Below are positions 1-8,900 of a stretch of DNA of 21,192 bases, piece after piece (position 1 is the first letter of the stretch; each line of letters starts with the position of its first letter). A model generated the notes under the pieces. It did not search any database, had not been told where the DNA came from, and worked only from the letters and a program-made list of their open reading frames with translations. Position numbers and translations under genes: made by a program. Source of the DNA: Methanomassiliicoccaceae archaeon (GTDB lineage Archaea > Thermoplasmatota > Thermoplasmata > Methanomassiliicoccales > Methanomethylophilaceae). The stretch covers positions 1 to 21,192 of the forward strand of contig WRNL01000009.1 in assembly GCA_009776625.1 (NCBI GenBank). Direction: 5' to 3'.

Positions 1-25
1 GGGGGCGGGGCGCAGCCCCGCCCCC
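1..25 (-). terminator. GC-rich hairpin downstream of polC
   Basis: Positions 1-11 and 15-25 form a perfect 11-bp GC stem with a 3-nt loop. The hairpin begins 27 nt beyond the stop codon of the minus-strand DNA polymerase gene. There is no T-tract within the window, so it may be a 3'-end stabilising structure or an intergenic repeat rather than a true terminator. Confidence 0.4.
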
Positions 26-52
26 GACCCCCCACACCCACAGGCAGCCCCG

Positions 53-3000
53 TCAATAGAAGTCGGAGAGCTTGCACTTCTTGACCTTGTCGTTGTTGAA
101 GACGGAGTTCATGCTCATCTCGATTATCTGTATCCTCTCTTTTATGTAGTCGTCGAGCTCGTACTCCTCGCTGATGTCCTTCGACACCTCCAGGTACTTC
201 TTCACGCTCGCCTCGTGGACCGTGAGCGTCAGCTGGTATCCGCACCTGCAGACGCCCGACAGGGGTATCCTCCTGTACTTCTCCCCGCATTTGGTGCACC
301 TCATGGTCTGGGTGCTGAACTTCCTGAGGTTCCCCGCCATGTCCGGCAGGAAGTGCTTGTCGATGACCTTCGCCGCCACGTCCCTCTCGTCCACCGCCCG
401 TATCTTCTTCCCCAGGTACAGCTGGGCGTCCATCTTCTCGGCCATCGACTCCAGGGTGATGTACGCCGAGCTCTTCGGCCCCTCGGATATGTCGCGGGTG
501 TCATGGGTGAAGCCCAGCCCCTCGTACTGCGAGGGGGTGCCGATGCGCCCGGATATCAGGTCCATGGACTTCTCCAGCTCCTTGGGGTCGCGCATGTCCA
601 TCGCCGCCCTGTAGAACTCGAGGGGGTAGCTCCTGAGGCAGTCGATGTTGTGGGCCTCCTTGTCGATCTCGTTGGGGTCCAGCCTCGTCGTGAGGACGAG
701 CGGCGCGTCCATGAGCCCGCCCCTCCTCTCCGGGAGGTACACCCTCGAGAAGTTCAGCAGGCCGTCGAGCGCCAGTATCACGCAGTCCTCGTCCCCGTCG
801 CAGTTCCTCCTCTTCGCCGCATGGAAGAAGGGGTGGCCGTAGCAGCCCCTTATGTCTGAGTACCCGATTATGCGGCAGAGGATGCAGCCGGACGTGTGGG
901 GGGCCAGCCCGAAGGTCAGGTGCCCGATGAGGCCGTGCCTGTCGTCGACGCGGTAGTACCTATCGAGGCCGTACAGCTTCTCCAGCTCGTCGTCGAGGAA
1001 CCTGGCGACCTTCACCAGGAAGTCCCCGCAGAGCTTCGACGGGATTATGTCCTGGACCTTGAGCTCGCAGATCTGGTCCTCGCTCTCGAGGGGCCTCCCG
1101 TCCCAGTCGTGCAGGTACCCCAGCTCCTTCGCCCTCTCCACGCTTATGCCGATCTCCCTGGGCCTGAAGTGTGTGATCGGCATGTCTGTCATGTCGTACC
1201 TTATCGTCCCGTCCTTGAACATGGACACGTCGTTCTTCGCCCGGAGTATCCCCTTCTCCATCGCCTCGGGGGTCTTGGTCCTCGAGATCAGCCCCTCCAC
1301 GCACTTGAGCTCCCCCGGGGCCCTCTCGCCGAGGTTCCTGAGCGCCTCCTGGTACTCCTCGGACAGGTTGATGTCCATAGCCTGCCGCCCGGCGCCGTAT
1401 CCCGCCCTCCTCGCCGCCGACTCGTCGGTGTGGGCGCGGCACTTCCTGCACCAGGCGCGGTACGTGACGGCGCCGCAGCCGGGGCACGTCCTCCTGCCGA
1501 CCTCTATGCTCAGCGTCGGCCCCGAGCTCGCGCCCAGGCCGACCGCCTTGGCCTTCGACGCCTTGATCGCCGAGTCGATGTCCCTGCCGTACTGCCCGTC
1601 CTTCCCGACGGGGAACAGCGAGTGCACCTTCGGCGACATCTCCCGCTCCCTCGCCTTCTCCGGGCGCGCCATCCTGGTCCCGACCCTGGTCGCCGCCTTC
1701 GCCCTGACCTCGAACCCCGCCGCCCCGCTCACCGCCGAGAGCGGGTCCCCGCCCTCCAGCTCCCTCACCGCGACCATCCTGCCGCCGTCCACGCCGAGGC
1801 CCAGGCCGTCGACCAGGGGCATGGAGTAGAGGGGGTCCACGAGCACCTCCCCGCCCGAGACGCGGTGCGTGGCGCAGAGCTCCTCGAGGGTCCTCTTCGT
1901 CACCGGCTCCCTCGGGACGGCCAGGCGGCCGCCGTCCATCCTGCCGCCCGACAGCACGGCGGCCCTCAGGGCCCTCAGGCCCTCCACCGGGACGTCGTGC
2001 CAGAACATGTTGTACTTGGGGTGCAGGGGGACCCCCAGCTGCGCGCACATCTCCTTCGCGCGCTCGTAAGTCGGGTCCTCCCAGTCGTCAGGGAGCGCCC
2101 CCCGGGAGGCGATCTCCTCCCTGTGCCACTCCAGGGCGTACCCGCAGGGGACGAGGGGCTGGTTGTTCTCGGAGAACTCCCCGAAGGGGATCAGGATCTC
2201 CCCGTTGTCCGTTATCTCGGCGATCTCGTCGCGGACGGCGAGGACGTCCTCCCTCGTGTCGCAGTGGACGAGGTCGCCGTTCTTGAGCAGCACGAAGGGG
2301 CCGTCCAGCCTGTCGCAGGGCGTGACGACGCAGGCCTTCCCCGGCCTCTCTATCTTCACCTGGGTGCCGAGCGCCATGAACTCGTCCATCACGTACATGC
2401 TCGCCGGGCTGAACGCCAGGGCGGCTAGGCCGGCGGTCCTGGCCCTCCCGTACCTCAGCCTGAACCCGCCCACCGCGCAGGGGTGTCCGAAGATGGGCCT
2501 CCCCGCGACGAGGTCGTTGAGGTAGGTCTTAGACGGCCGCACCTCTTTTTTAGCGCTCTTGTCCTCGTCAGGGGGCTTGTGCGCCTCTATGTACTCGCCG
2601 ATGAACTCCCACCCCTGGATCTTCAGGTTGTCGACGTGCTTCTTCAGCTTGGCCGCCTTCTGGCACAGCCCCTCCGCGATGACGAGGCATGCTCCCCCCC
2701 TCACGCGGTTCGTCTCGATCCTCGGCAGGTCCCTGTACCCCGATATCTCCTCGCCCTCCGTCCCCTCCCCGTCTATGCAGATGGGGCAGTTCCTGACGAT
2801 CAGGTCAATCTCCTGCTGGGTCGGCAGGTACTGGAGGTGCTGGAGCCGCTTGTACAGCGGTATCTCCTCGTTGAACCTGGCTATCTCCTGCTGCGTCGGG
2901 ACGTACCTCCCGATGTTCAGCGCCTGGCGCACCATGTCCGCTATGAGGACGCTCATGGCCTGCCCGGTGCCGCCGGCGGCCCGTATCGGCCCGGCGAACA

Positions 3001-3430
3001 TGAGGTCGATGTACGTGGACCCGTCCTTGTTGGTCTTGATCCTCGTGTCCGCGATCCCCTCGAGGGGGGCCACAAGTATGCCCTCCGTGAGGACGGCAAG
3101 CCCCACCCTCACCGCCCGGTCCACAGCCTTCTCCAGGCTCTCGGCCGGCCTGTTCGCGATCTCCCCCGCTATCATCAGCGCGACTATCTCCCTGTTGCCG
3201 TGCTCCTCGGTGAGCCGGCGTATGTCGTCGGCCACACCCTCCACGTTGTAATCCTTTAGCAGCTTCTCCACGCGGGACGCCAGGTCCTCCGCCTGGGGTA
3301 TCTCGACGTGCGTCTCCGGGTCCAGGCCGAGCCGCCTCGCGGCCTCGGCGATCCTGTAGCACTCGTCGTTCTTCTCCGCCAGGGCCTTGAAGTACTCCTT
3401 CATCTCGTCGCTGGCGGCGACCTCCCCCAT
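53..3430 (-). CDS. polC: DNA polymerase D large subunit (DP2)
   Basis: Catalytic large subunit of the archaeal replicative D-family polymerase; it works with the small exonuclease subunit DP1, which is not in this window. The product is 1125 aa, close to intein-free euryarchaeal DP2 proteins. The N-C-D-G-D motif at residues 876-880 carries the two aspartates known in the Pyrococcus enzyme to be needed for polymerisation. A CX2C-X8-CX2C zinc site (Cys649, 652, 661, 664) and a C-terminal zinc site (Cys1045, 1048, 1061, 1063) are present. The last residues, K-C-K-L-S-D-F-Y, look like a PCNA-interacting peptide. The ATG at 3430 is chosen because a GGGGGAG Shine-Dalgarno lies 5-7 nt upstream. A GTG at 3436 would overlap the preceding GTPase stop and add two residues. 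The gene is co-transcribed with that GTPase, ends in TGA, and shows no intein or frameshift. Confidence 0.97.
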   Translation of the reverse strand: MGEVAASDEMKEYFKALAEKNDECYRIAEAARRLGLDPETHVEIPQAEDLASRVEKLLKDYNVEGVADDIRRLTEEHGNREIVALMIAGEIANRPAESLEKAVDRAVRVGLAVLTEGILVAPLEGIADTRIKTNKDGSTYIDLMFAGPIRAAGGTGQAMSVLIADMVRQALNIGRYVPTQQEIARFNEEIPLYKRLQHLQYLPTQQEIDLIVRNCPICIDGEGTEGEEISGYRDLPRIETNRVRGGACLVIAEGLCQKAAKLKKHVDNLKIQGWEFIGEYIEAHKPPDEDKSAKKEVRPSKTYLNDLVAGRPIFGHPCAVGGFRLRYGRARTAGLAALAFSPASMYVMDEFMALGTQVKIERPGKACVVTPCDRLDGPFVLLKNGDLVHCDTREDVLAVRDEIAEITDNGEILIPFGEFSENNQPLVPCGYALEWHREEIASRGALPDDWEDPTYERAKEMCAQLGVPLHPKYNMFWHDVPVEGLRALRAAVLSGGRMDGGRLAVPREPVTKRTLEELCATHRVSGGEVLVDPLYSMPLVDGLGLGVDGGRMVAVRELEGGDPLSAVSGAAGFEVRAKAATRVGTRMARPEKAREREMSPKVHSLFPVGKDGQYGRDIDSAIKASKAKAVGLGASSGPTLSIEVGRRTCPGCGAVTYRAWCRKCRAHTDESAARRAGYGAGRQAMDINLSEEYQEALRNLGERAPGELKCVEGLISRTKTPEAMEKGILRAKNDVSMFKDGTIRYDMTDMPITHFRPREIGISVERAKELGYLHDWDGRPLESEDQICELKVQDIIPSKLCGDFLVKVARFLDDELEKLYGLDRYYRVDDRHGLIGHLTFGLAPHTSGCILCRIIGYSDIRGCYGHPFFHAAKRRNCDGDEDCVILALDGLLNFSRVYLPERRGGLMDAPLVLTTRLDPNEIDKEAHNIDCLRSYPLEFYRAAMDMRDPKELEKSMDLISGRIGTPSQYEGLGFTHDTRDISEGPKSSAYITLESMAEKMDAQLYLGKKIRAVDERDVAAKVIDKHFLPDMAGNLRKFSTQTMRCTKCGEKYRRIPLSGVCRCGYQLTLTVHEASVKKYLEVSKDISEEYELDDYIKERIQIIEMSMNSVFNNDKVKKCKLSDFY

Positions 3431-3432
3431 CC

Positions 3433-4431
3433 TCACTCCCCCTCGGCACGCGCCGCCTTCTCCCTGAGCGACGCCCTCATCAGGGGCAGCACCCTCTCCA
3501 TGAGCGCGTCCACCCCCTCGCCGGTCTCCGCTGAGAAGCTGATGTTCTCCCCGTGCCGGTCCAGCATGTCGCTCTTGCTCTCGGCGACTATGATGGGGAC
3601 GCCCGGGAAGTTCCCCCTCACCGCGTCCAGGAGCGCGGACTGCCTGTCCATGCTGTATCCGCAGGACTCCGACGGGTCGAGTATGAAGACCATCACGTCG
3701 GTGAGGTACCTCAGGGCGAGGACGGCCTGCCTCTCTATCTTGTTCCTGTCCTCGAACTCCCTGTCGAGGAGCCCGGGGGTGTCGATGACCTGGAACACCC
3801 TCCAGTCGTCCTTTATGTGCCCTATGACTATGCCCTTGGTGGTGAACGGGTAGGGGGCTATCTCCGGCTCGGCGGTGCTGAGCCTCGCGACCAGGCTGCT
3901 CTTGCCCACGTTGGGGAAGCCGGCCGTCACGAGGGTGGGCACGCCCGGGTCGACGGCGGGCAGCCGCCTGAGCTTGTTCTTCGACTCCTGCAGGAAGAGG
4001 AGGTCGTCGCCAATCCTCTTGATGACGGAGGACATCCTCCCGTAGAAGCTGTTCCTCGCCCCGTCTATCCTCTTGGGGTCCTTGGTGCCCTTGATCTCCC
4101 GGAGCGACTCGTTCTTCAGCTTCTCGATCCTGTTGGAGGCCCAGTTCAGGGCCCCCAGGGCCTTCTTGTACCTGTCGATCCCGATGACCAGGTCGATGAG
4201 CTCCGGGAAGAAGTCCTCCCCCTTGTCGATCCTGGGGAACTTCCCGACGTACCCGTCCAGAGTCGATATGACTATGTCCCCGGAGGCGGTCACCTTCGCA
4301 AGGGCGGTCTTCTTCCTGCCGTCGAGCGCATCCGACCCCTTCTTCGAGATCTTCGAGGCCCTCTTGAACGACTTGTCCATGAGCTCGTCCGCGGAGAGGA
4401 CGGTGGGTACTCTGAGGCTTGCTCCCGCCAT
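3433..4431 (-). CDS. Nog1/Obg-superfamily GTPase
   Basis: A TRAFAC-class GTPase of 332 aa with a helical N-terminal half (about 1-165) and a C-terminal G domain, the arrangement of archaeal Nog1-like proteins linked to large ribosomal subunit assembly. Visible motifs: G1 P-loop G-F-P-N-V-G-K-S-S at 171-179, a threonine-rich G2 region (T-T-K-G), G3 D-T-P-G at 217-220, and G5-like S-A-E-T-G-E. The G4 position reads S-K-S-D (285-288) instead of N-K-x-D, so guanine recognition may be altered. The start is the ATG at 4431, because a TATA element at 4453-4462 lies about 26 nt upstream and predicts a leaderless transcript. The open frame continues to 4566, but that extension would run through the promoter. 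The 3' end abuts polC. The family call is firm; the exact role is inferred. Confidence 0.88.
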   Translation of the reverse strand: MAGASLRVPTVLSADELMDKSFKRASKISKKGSDALDGRKKTALAKVTASGDIVISTLDGYVGKFPRIDKGEDFFPELIDLVIGIDRYKKALGALNWASNRIEKLKNESLREIKGTKDPKRIDGARNSFYGRMSSVIKRIGDDLLFLQESKNKLRRLPAVDPGVPTLVTAGFPNVGKSSLVARLSTAEPEIAPYPFTTKGIVIGHIKDDWRVFQVIDTPGLLDREFEDRNKIERQAVLALRYLTDVMVFILDPSESCGYSMDRQSALLDAVRGNFPGVPIIVAESKSDMLDRHGENISFSAETGEGVDALMERVLPLMRASLREKAARAEGE

Positions 4432-4452
4432 GGGACGGCTATATGCATCACC

Positions 4453-4462
4453 TATAATTAAA
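4453..4462 (-). promoter_or_regulatory. TATA box for the GTPase-polC transcript
   Basis: On the minus strand this reads TTTAATTATA. Its centre is about 26 nt from the ATG at 4431, which is the archaeal TATA-to-start-site spacing, so the mRNA is probably leaderless. Confidence 0.6.
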
Positions 4463-4620
4463 CATGGAGCCGGACGGGTCAGGCGGCAACGTCCCCGCCG
4501 CAGGGCGAGACCAGAAGGGGGGAGGTTCCAGAAGATGCCCAACGGTCTGCCCAGGGTTACACCCAACCTCCGAAGTCAGAGTTGAATTCTCGAAGGAGAT
4601 AGAAAACAGGTCTGCGGGCA

Positions 4621-4715
4621 GTGGGCCGGCGGCATACCACTCGTTGCCGGAATTCTTTGCCAGCAGACACATCCCACGGTGGGCCGGCGGCATACCACTC
4701 GTTGCCGGAATTCTT
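4621..4715. repeat. 37-bp perfect direct repeat, two copies
   Basis: Copies at 4621-4657 and 4679-4715 are identical over 37 nt, giving a 58-nt period with a 21-nt spacer. Each copy contains an inner inverted pair (CCGGC ... GCCGG) and ends in AATTCTT. Two copies and a short spacer are not enough for a CRISPR array. A recent local duplication or a small intergenic repeat family is more likely. Confidence 0.9.
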
Positions 4716-4820
4716 CGTAAGATGCTTAGCGTTAACTGGTGTTCCTACCTTAAATATCTTTCTTTGTTGCGTCCCCTCTGTTGGTTCTTTCGAGAAAAGG
4801 ATGGAATGAAAGAAAAGGAA

Positions 4821-4854
4821 GCCTCTGATGGGCGAAGAGACAGGTATCAGAGGC
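4821..4854 (-). terminator. Hairpin plus T-rich tract, minus strand
   Basis: A perfect 9-bp stem (4821-4829 with 4846-4854) encloses a 16-nt loop. It lies 36 nt past the stop of the 49-aa gene. Read on the minus strand it is followed by a T-rich run (complement of about 4783-4820), as expected for archaeal termination. Confidence 0.55.
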
Positions 4855-4889
4855 CATCCCCATGGGAAAGCGTCATGCCGCCTGCGGCG

Positions 4890-5039
4890 TTACTTCCCCT
4901 TGGTTTTAGCAGGAATAGTCTCTGCGTCCGAACGGTATTTCCCGGTGTACCCGGGCATGTCTATCTTCTTTTTCTTCTCATAGTCCTCTCTGGTCTTGGG
5001 CCTCCCCCAGAACCAGTGGCGCTGCTTTATTACTACCAT
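4890..5039 (-). CDS. Small basic protein, 49 aa, overlapping the upstream membrane-protein gene
   Basis: This short frame has an ATG inside the end of the upstream membrane-protein gene (7-nt overlap, 5033-5039) and a TAA at 4890-4892. The product is strongly basic and aromatic at the N terminus (Q-R-H-W-F-W-G-R-P), has a lysine run (K-K-K-K) near residues 22-25, and is G/Y/K-rich toward the C terminus. It has no membrane segment or cysteine. The overlap suggests translational coupling to the membrane protein, and the hairpin plus T-rich terminator follows directly. I do not recognise a family. It is supported by gene-like amino-acid composition, the coupling overlap and the terminator, but could be spurious. 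Confidence 0.6.
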   Translation of the reverse strand: MVVIKQRHWFWGRPKTREDYEKKKKIDMPGYTGKYRSDAETIPAKTKGK

Positions 5040-5644
5040 TGCCACGTCACTCCCGATAGTATAGCGATGATTATCGACATCGTACCAATAACAAGAAGTG
5101 TTCCAACTCTAAATATCATTCGCTGGAGCGTCCGGTTAAAAATAACGTACTGACGAACGGATGTGATATGTCCAATTATAACGCCGTCGTTGACGCCCTC
5201 TATGTTGTTCTTATAGATCTCATCCTCCATATCCCAAATGTGCATGCCCGTTGAAGGATCCGCGTACACAGACAAAATCGCCCACATCCCCAGCACAGTC
5301 GACCCGCATAGGAGAAGTATCCCTGCAACGTAAGTGATACTGCTAATCTTGCTTAGATCCATGGTTCCGCTGTATATGTTCAATGCGGTCTCGATGGTAA
5401 TTAGCGAAGAGAAAGCAATCAATATCCCAAGTTTCTGTACACTCGATGCGTGTTTGGTCAGTTCCACCTTTTGCTGTCTCTCCAATTCGCTGAATATCTG
5501 CCGACGATCAATTTCTCCAAGGGCGCACAAGGCATAATACAGCTTTTTCCCAGGTGTCATCTCTATTTCACCAGCTGGCTGTTCATCCTCGTAGTCCTCT
5601 CCCTCTTGATCCAGTTCTCCCTCGCCCCAGGTTGTTTCTGTCAT
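5033..5644 (-). CDS. Membrane protein of unknown function, three predicted helices
   Basis: 203 aa. The first 30 residues are very acidic. An amphipathic helical region follows (about 35-70), then hydrophobic segments at about 71-91, 101-126 and 177-198. The loop between helices 2 and 3 is polar. No catalytic motif or known domain is recognised. The start at 5644 is supported by a strong Shine-Dalgarno (AAAGGAGG on the minus strand, about 5652-5660). The gene is visibly AT-richer than the polymerase and surface-protein genes on either side, which suggests acquired DNA. It ends in TAG followed immediately by TAA and overlaps the 49-aa gene, so the two probably act as a unit. It could be an effector or sensor anchored in the membrane, but nothing in the sequence proves that. 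Confidence 0.8.
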   Translation of the reverse strand: MTETTWGEGELDQEGEDYEDEQPAGEIEMTPGKKLYYALCALGEIDRRQIFSELERQQKVELTKHASSVQKLGILIAFSSLITIETALNIYSGTMDLSKISSITYVAGILLLCGSTVLGMWAILSVYADPSTGMHIWDMEDEIYKNNIEGVNDGVIIGHITSVRQYVIFNRTLQRMIFRVGTLLVIGTMSIIIAILSGVTWQW

Positions 5645-5861
5645 TCCTTCTCTCCTCCTTTGACCAAATATACGAAAAGTGTTTCCATGTGGTTGTCGCT
5701 ACTCCTGTCTGAGCAGAGGGTGTCACCTGCGGGTACACTGACATCCTCTGTGTTCGGCACCGTTCTGTCGATTTTATGATCGACCGCAGTGCCTGCCGCC
5801 CCGACGCCATCTGGCCACATTAGGCATGGTGGTGAAGGGGCGTGCCCCCACCCTGCATCAT

Positions 5862-5888
5862 GCGGTGCGTCCCTACGGGACGCACCGC
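5862..5888. repeat. Perfect 12-bp hairpin after the giant surface-protein gene
   Basis: Positions 5862-5873 pair perfectly with 5877-5888 around a TAC loop. The hairpin lies just past the 3' end (5906) of the minus-strand surface-protein gene. A second GC hairpin (GGGGC-GT-GCCCC) occurs near 5837-5848. There is no T-tract, so this may be a 3'-end structure or a dispersed palindromic repeat. Confidence 0.7.
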
Positions 5889-5905
5889 CCGGCATACCCC
5901 CGACA

Positions 5906-8900
5906 TCATGCAGAGGTGAACACCGCCTTCATCAGCCAGAGGTCCGAGTCCAGGTTCGCGTCCGCGTTCAGCGCAGGCGGCACCAGGCCGGCGGGGCAGT
6001 CCATCAAGAGCACCCCCGCCGTGACCACCCAATCGCCCAGGTCTGACCCGACCAGCCTGCAGAGCGCCGCCACGTTGGCGTCCACGCTCACGCCGATCTT
6101 GGTCTCCGGGTAGTGGTCGAACGGCTTCAGGTAGAAGGGTGTGGACAGCCCGGTGTAGAACGTCACCCCGAGGTACAGGTGGTTCGCGAAGACCTCCTTC
6201 GGGGCGATCCCGTACGGGTTCTCGACATTGAGCAGCAGCGACTCGATCTCCCCCACGAGGTATCTCAGCCCTTCCTCCACGAAGTCTGCGTCTATGGACA
6301 GGGCGAAGCTCACCCCCGCGCAGAGGGTGGATGAGTAGTCGGTCACCTCGAGGGACACGTACACGGAGGCCTCGACGACGCAGGCTGCCAGCATCCCTAT
6401 CCCCTCCTCTATGGCGTCGGTCACCGCTTTCTTGAACAACCCGGAGAGGTCGTCCGTGTCCTTCGGCGACCCCAGCTCCCTGAGGGCCTTGGTCGTGGTG
6501 TCGTACAGTATGTTCAGCAGGTGCACCTTCGCCGTGCTCCCGCTGAAGATCCCGCCGCAGTTGGGCGTTCCGGGCGTCCCCTTGGCGAACGTCCATTCCC
6601 TCGCGCCGTCCGCCACCCTCTGCCACGTGAAGCCGTCGTCCTTGGCATCCTTCTTCACGGGCGTCCTGTCGGCCTCCCGGCCGTCCGGGGACACGAGCAT
6701 CACGCACTCCCCGTCGGGTATGAGTGCGGAGCCGTCGTTGTTCAGGAACGCCCCGGGGAGGGTTATGACCGCCCTCTCCCAAGGGGAGAGCGAGAGGCCC
6801 GTTATGGTGTGGGCCTTGGTCTGGGGGCTCGACCCGGCGCGAATCGTGTACCCTTCCAGGTCCACGCGGTGCGGGGTCGCGTTGTAGAGCTCGACCCACT
6901 CGTTGTCCCGGTCCGTGCCGGGCGGGTTGAGCTCGAACTCGTTGATCAGGATGCCGGATTCGTACGGGATGCTGTATTTCAGCTCGATCCCGGCGTCGAT
7001 CGACCCTTTGAGGCCGGGGATGGGGAGCGGGATGTCCGAGAGGACCGCCGCCACCGGCGGTATGTCGCTGAGCGCGAACCCGAGGCGGTGGTACTGCACG
7101 AGCTCAGGGAGGGCCACGTCGAACCTGACGCCCCCCACCACGCCCTCCATCGAGACCATCTTGTCCGTCAGCCTCATGAGCGGGTCTATGTCCGCCGAGA
7201 TGTGCCAGCTGCCGCCCTTGACCTCCGCGTTGCCCGTGAGGGCCGTCAGCTTGCCCGAGCCCGAGCCCGTCTGCTTTATGGTGATGGAGCCGGACACGCT
7301 GAGGCCGCCCACGGCGCACCCCATGGCGACGGTCAGCAGGTCGCTGACGCCGCCCTGTACGGATCCCCCTGCCGTGAAGGACAGGGTGAACCCCATGTAC
7401 GTGAAGCTGACCGACCGCTTGGACTCGTCGAGGCCAGCGGCCTTCTTGACGGCGTCCACCGCCATCTCCAGCACGCTCCCCACGATCTTCGCCACCCAGC
7501 CGTCGATGATCTCGGCCAGCAGCATGAGGGGTGCCATCATCGCATTGTAGAGCTTCTCCACCACCGACGCGACGTACTTGGCGCACTCCATCATCGCCGC
7601 GCCCATTATGGAGACGACGTCCATGATCATCGACATCACCTTGCGGAGGGGCTCGAGGATCGCGCCGAGGAGGCCCACGAGGGCGTTCCAGGCGTCGCTC
7701 AGCAGAGTGTTGCTGGGGGTGTATCCCCTGACGCCCGCAAGCTCCCACCCGCTCGCTACGACGACCTTGACTTCTATGCTGACCTTCGAGGAGCCTTTGT
7801 ACACGGAGTCGTAGGCGCCCATGGCGTCCATGACCGCGCCCGAGCCCTTCACTGTGTACTCCACCGTGTCCTCGATGGTCACCGAGAAGGCGGTGGAGTA
7901 GGACGCGCCGCTCCTCTCGCTGAACCCTACGTAGTGGACGCAGTCCTTCAGGTTGTCGTTCGGCCCCTTCACGCCCACCTTGGGCGAAGACGAGGACGAC
8001 ACGGTCAGCCTCTCGACGGTGACGCCCCCGCCCGCATCGGTGAAGGCGAAGGAGTCGGTCCCGGGCATGTCCATCGGCCCGCTGTACGCGTTGATGCTGG
8101 TGTTCTCCACAGCCTCCGAGCAGAGCAGCCTGATCCTCTCCGGGACGTCCGTCGAGACATCGAGCAGGAAGGCCCCTCCCTCGAATATGGCGGTGCACAC
8201 CCTCTTTATGACGCCGGGGCTGCCGCCGGGCACGTCGGTGAGGACGTTGAGGCCGCCCACGCAGCCGTCGACCGCCGCCTCGTAGTCGGAGACGGCCTTC
8301 CTGACGGCGGCGCCCTCCATGAGGGCCGCGACCGCCCTGTCGATGTCGCCGTCTCCGTACGATGCGCCGTCCGCGTCCAGCTGGCGCGTGAGGGCGGATG
8401 CCAGGGAGGACCGGATGTTCTCCCTGAACGTGTCGACGCCGTAGATCTGGCGGCGGTTTTCCGATATGACCTTGTATATGGCGGCGTAGAAGGGGTCGGC
8501 GACCCTCTGGTCGCCTATGGCGGAGGTCATTATCCTCTCGACCTCCGAGTCGCCCTTGCTCAGGGCGAGGCGGACCGTCTTGTCAACAGTCTCCATGAAG
8601 GACTCGCCGTCCGTAGGGTCGACGGGCACCCGCACCGTCCCTAGCGCCTTCGTCTGCCCTATGTTCACGGCGGCGGTGTTGATGACGCTCCTCATCCACT
8701 CCCGTATCTCGTTGGTCTCCGACCTGTAGTTGCTCTTGAACTTCGATATGCCCTCCCACTTCATCATGTCGACGGAGGGGTAGGCGGGGGACACGGAGAG
8801 TGACGGCACCCTGACCGCCGCCCCGCCGACCACCACGTCGGCCTCCGACGTCCTTATAGTCGCCGACCCCCCCGTGTAGAGGCGGGCGTACCTGTCGGCG

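Larger units (their letters stand above)
4467..4889. other. Non-coding stretch with a direct repeat and terminator-like hairpin
   Basis: I see no convincing gene in this stretch of over 400 nt. It holds two copies of a 37-bp direct repeat (4621-4657 and 4679-4715), a 21-nt motif at 4783-4803 that recurs near 14700, and a hairpin at 4821-4854. I recognised no tRNA, SRP RNA or RNase P RNA signature. Confidence 0.6.

Noticed and set aside
896..2428. Long open frame on the plus strand opposite the polymerase gene
   Set aside because: It is antisense to conserved PolD coding sequence; high GC removes stops, and the product is proline/arginine/leucine-rich without domains.
4621..4715. CRISPR array
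   Set aside because: Only two units with a 21-nt spacer and no cas genes; kept as a direct repeat.
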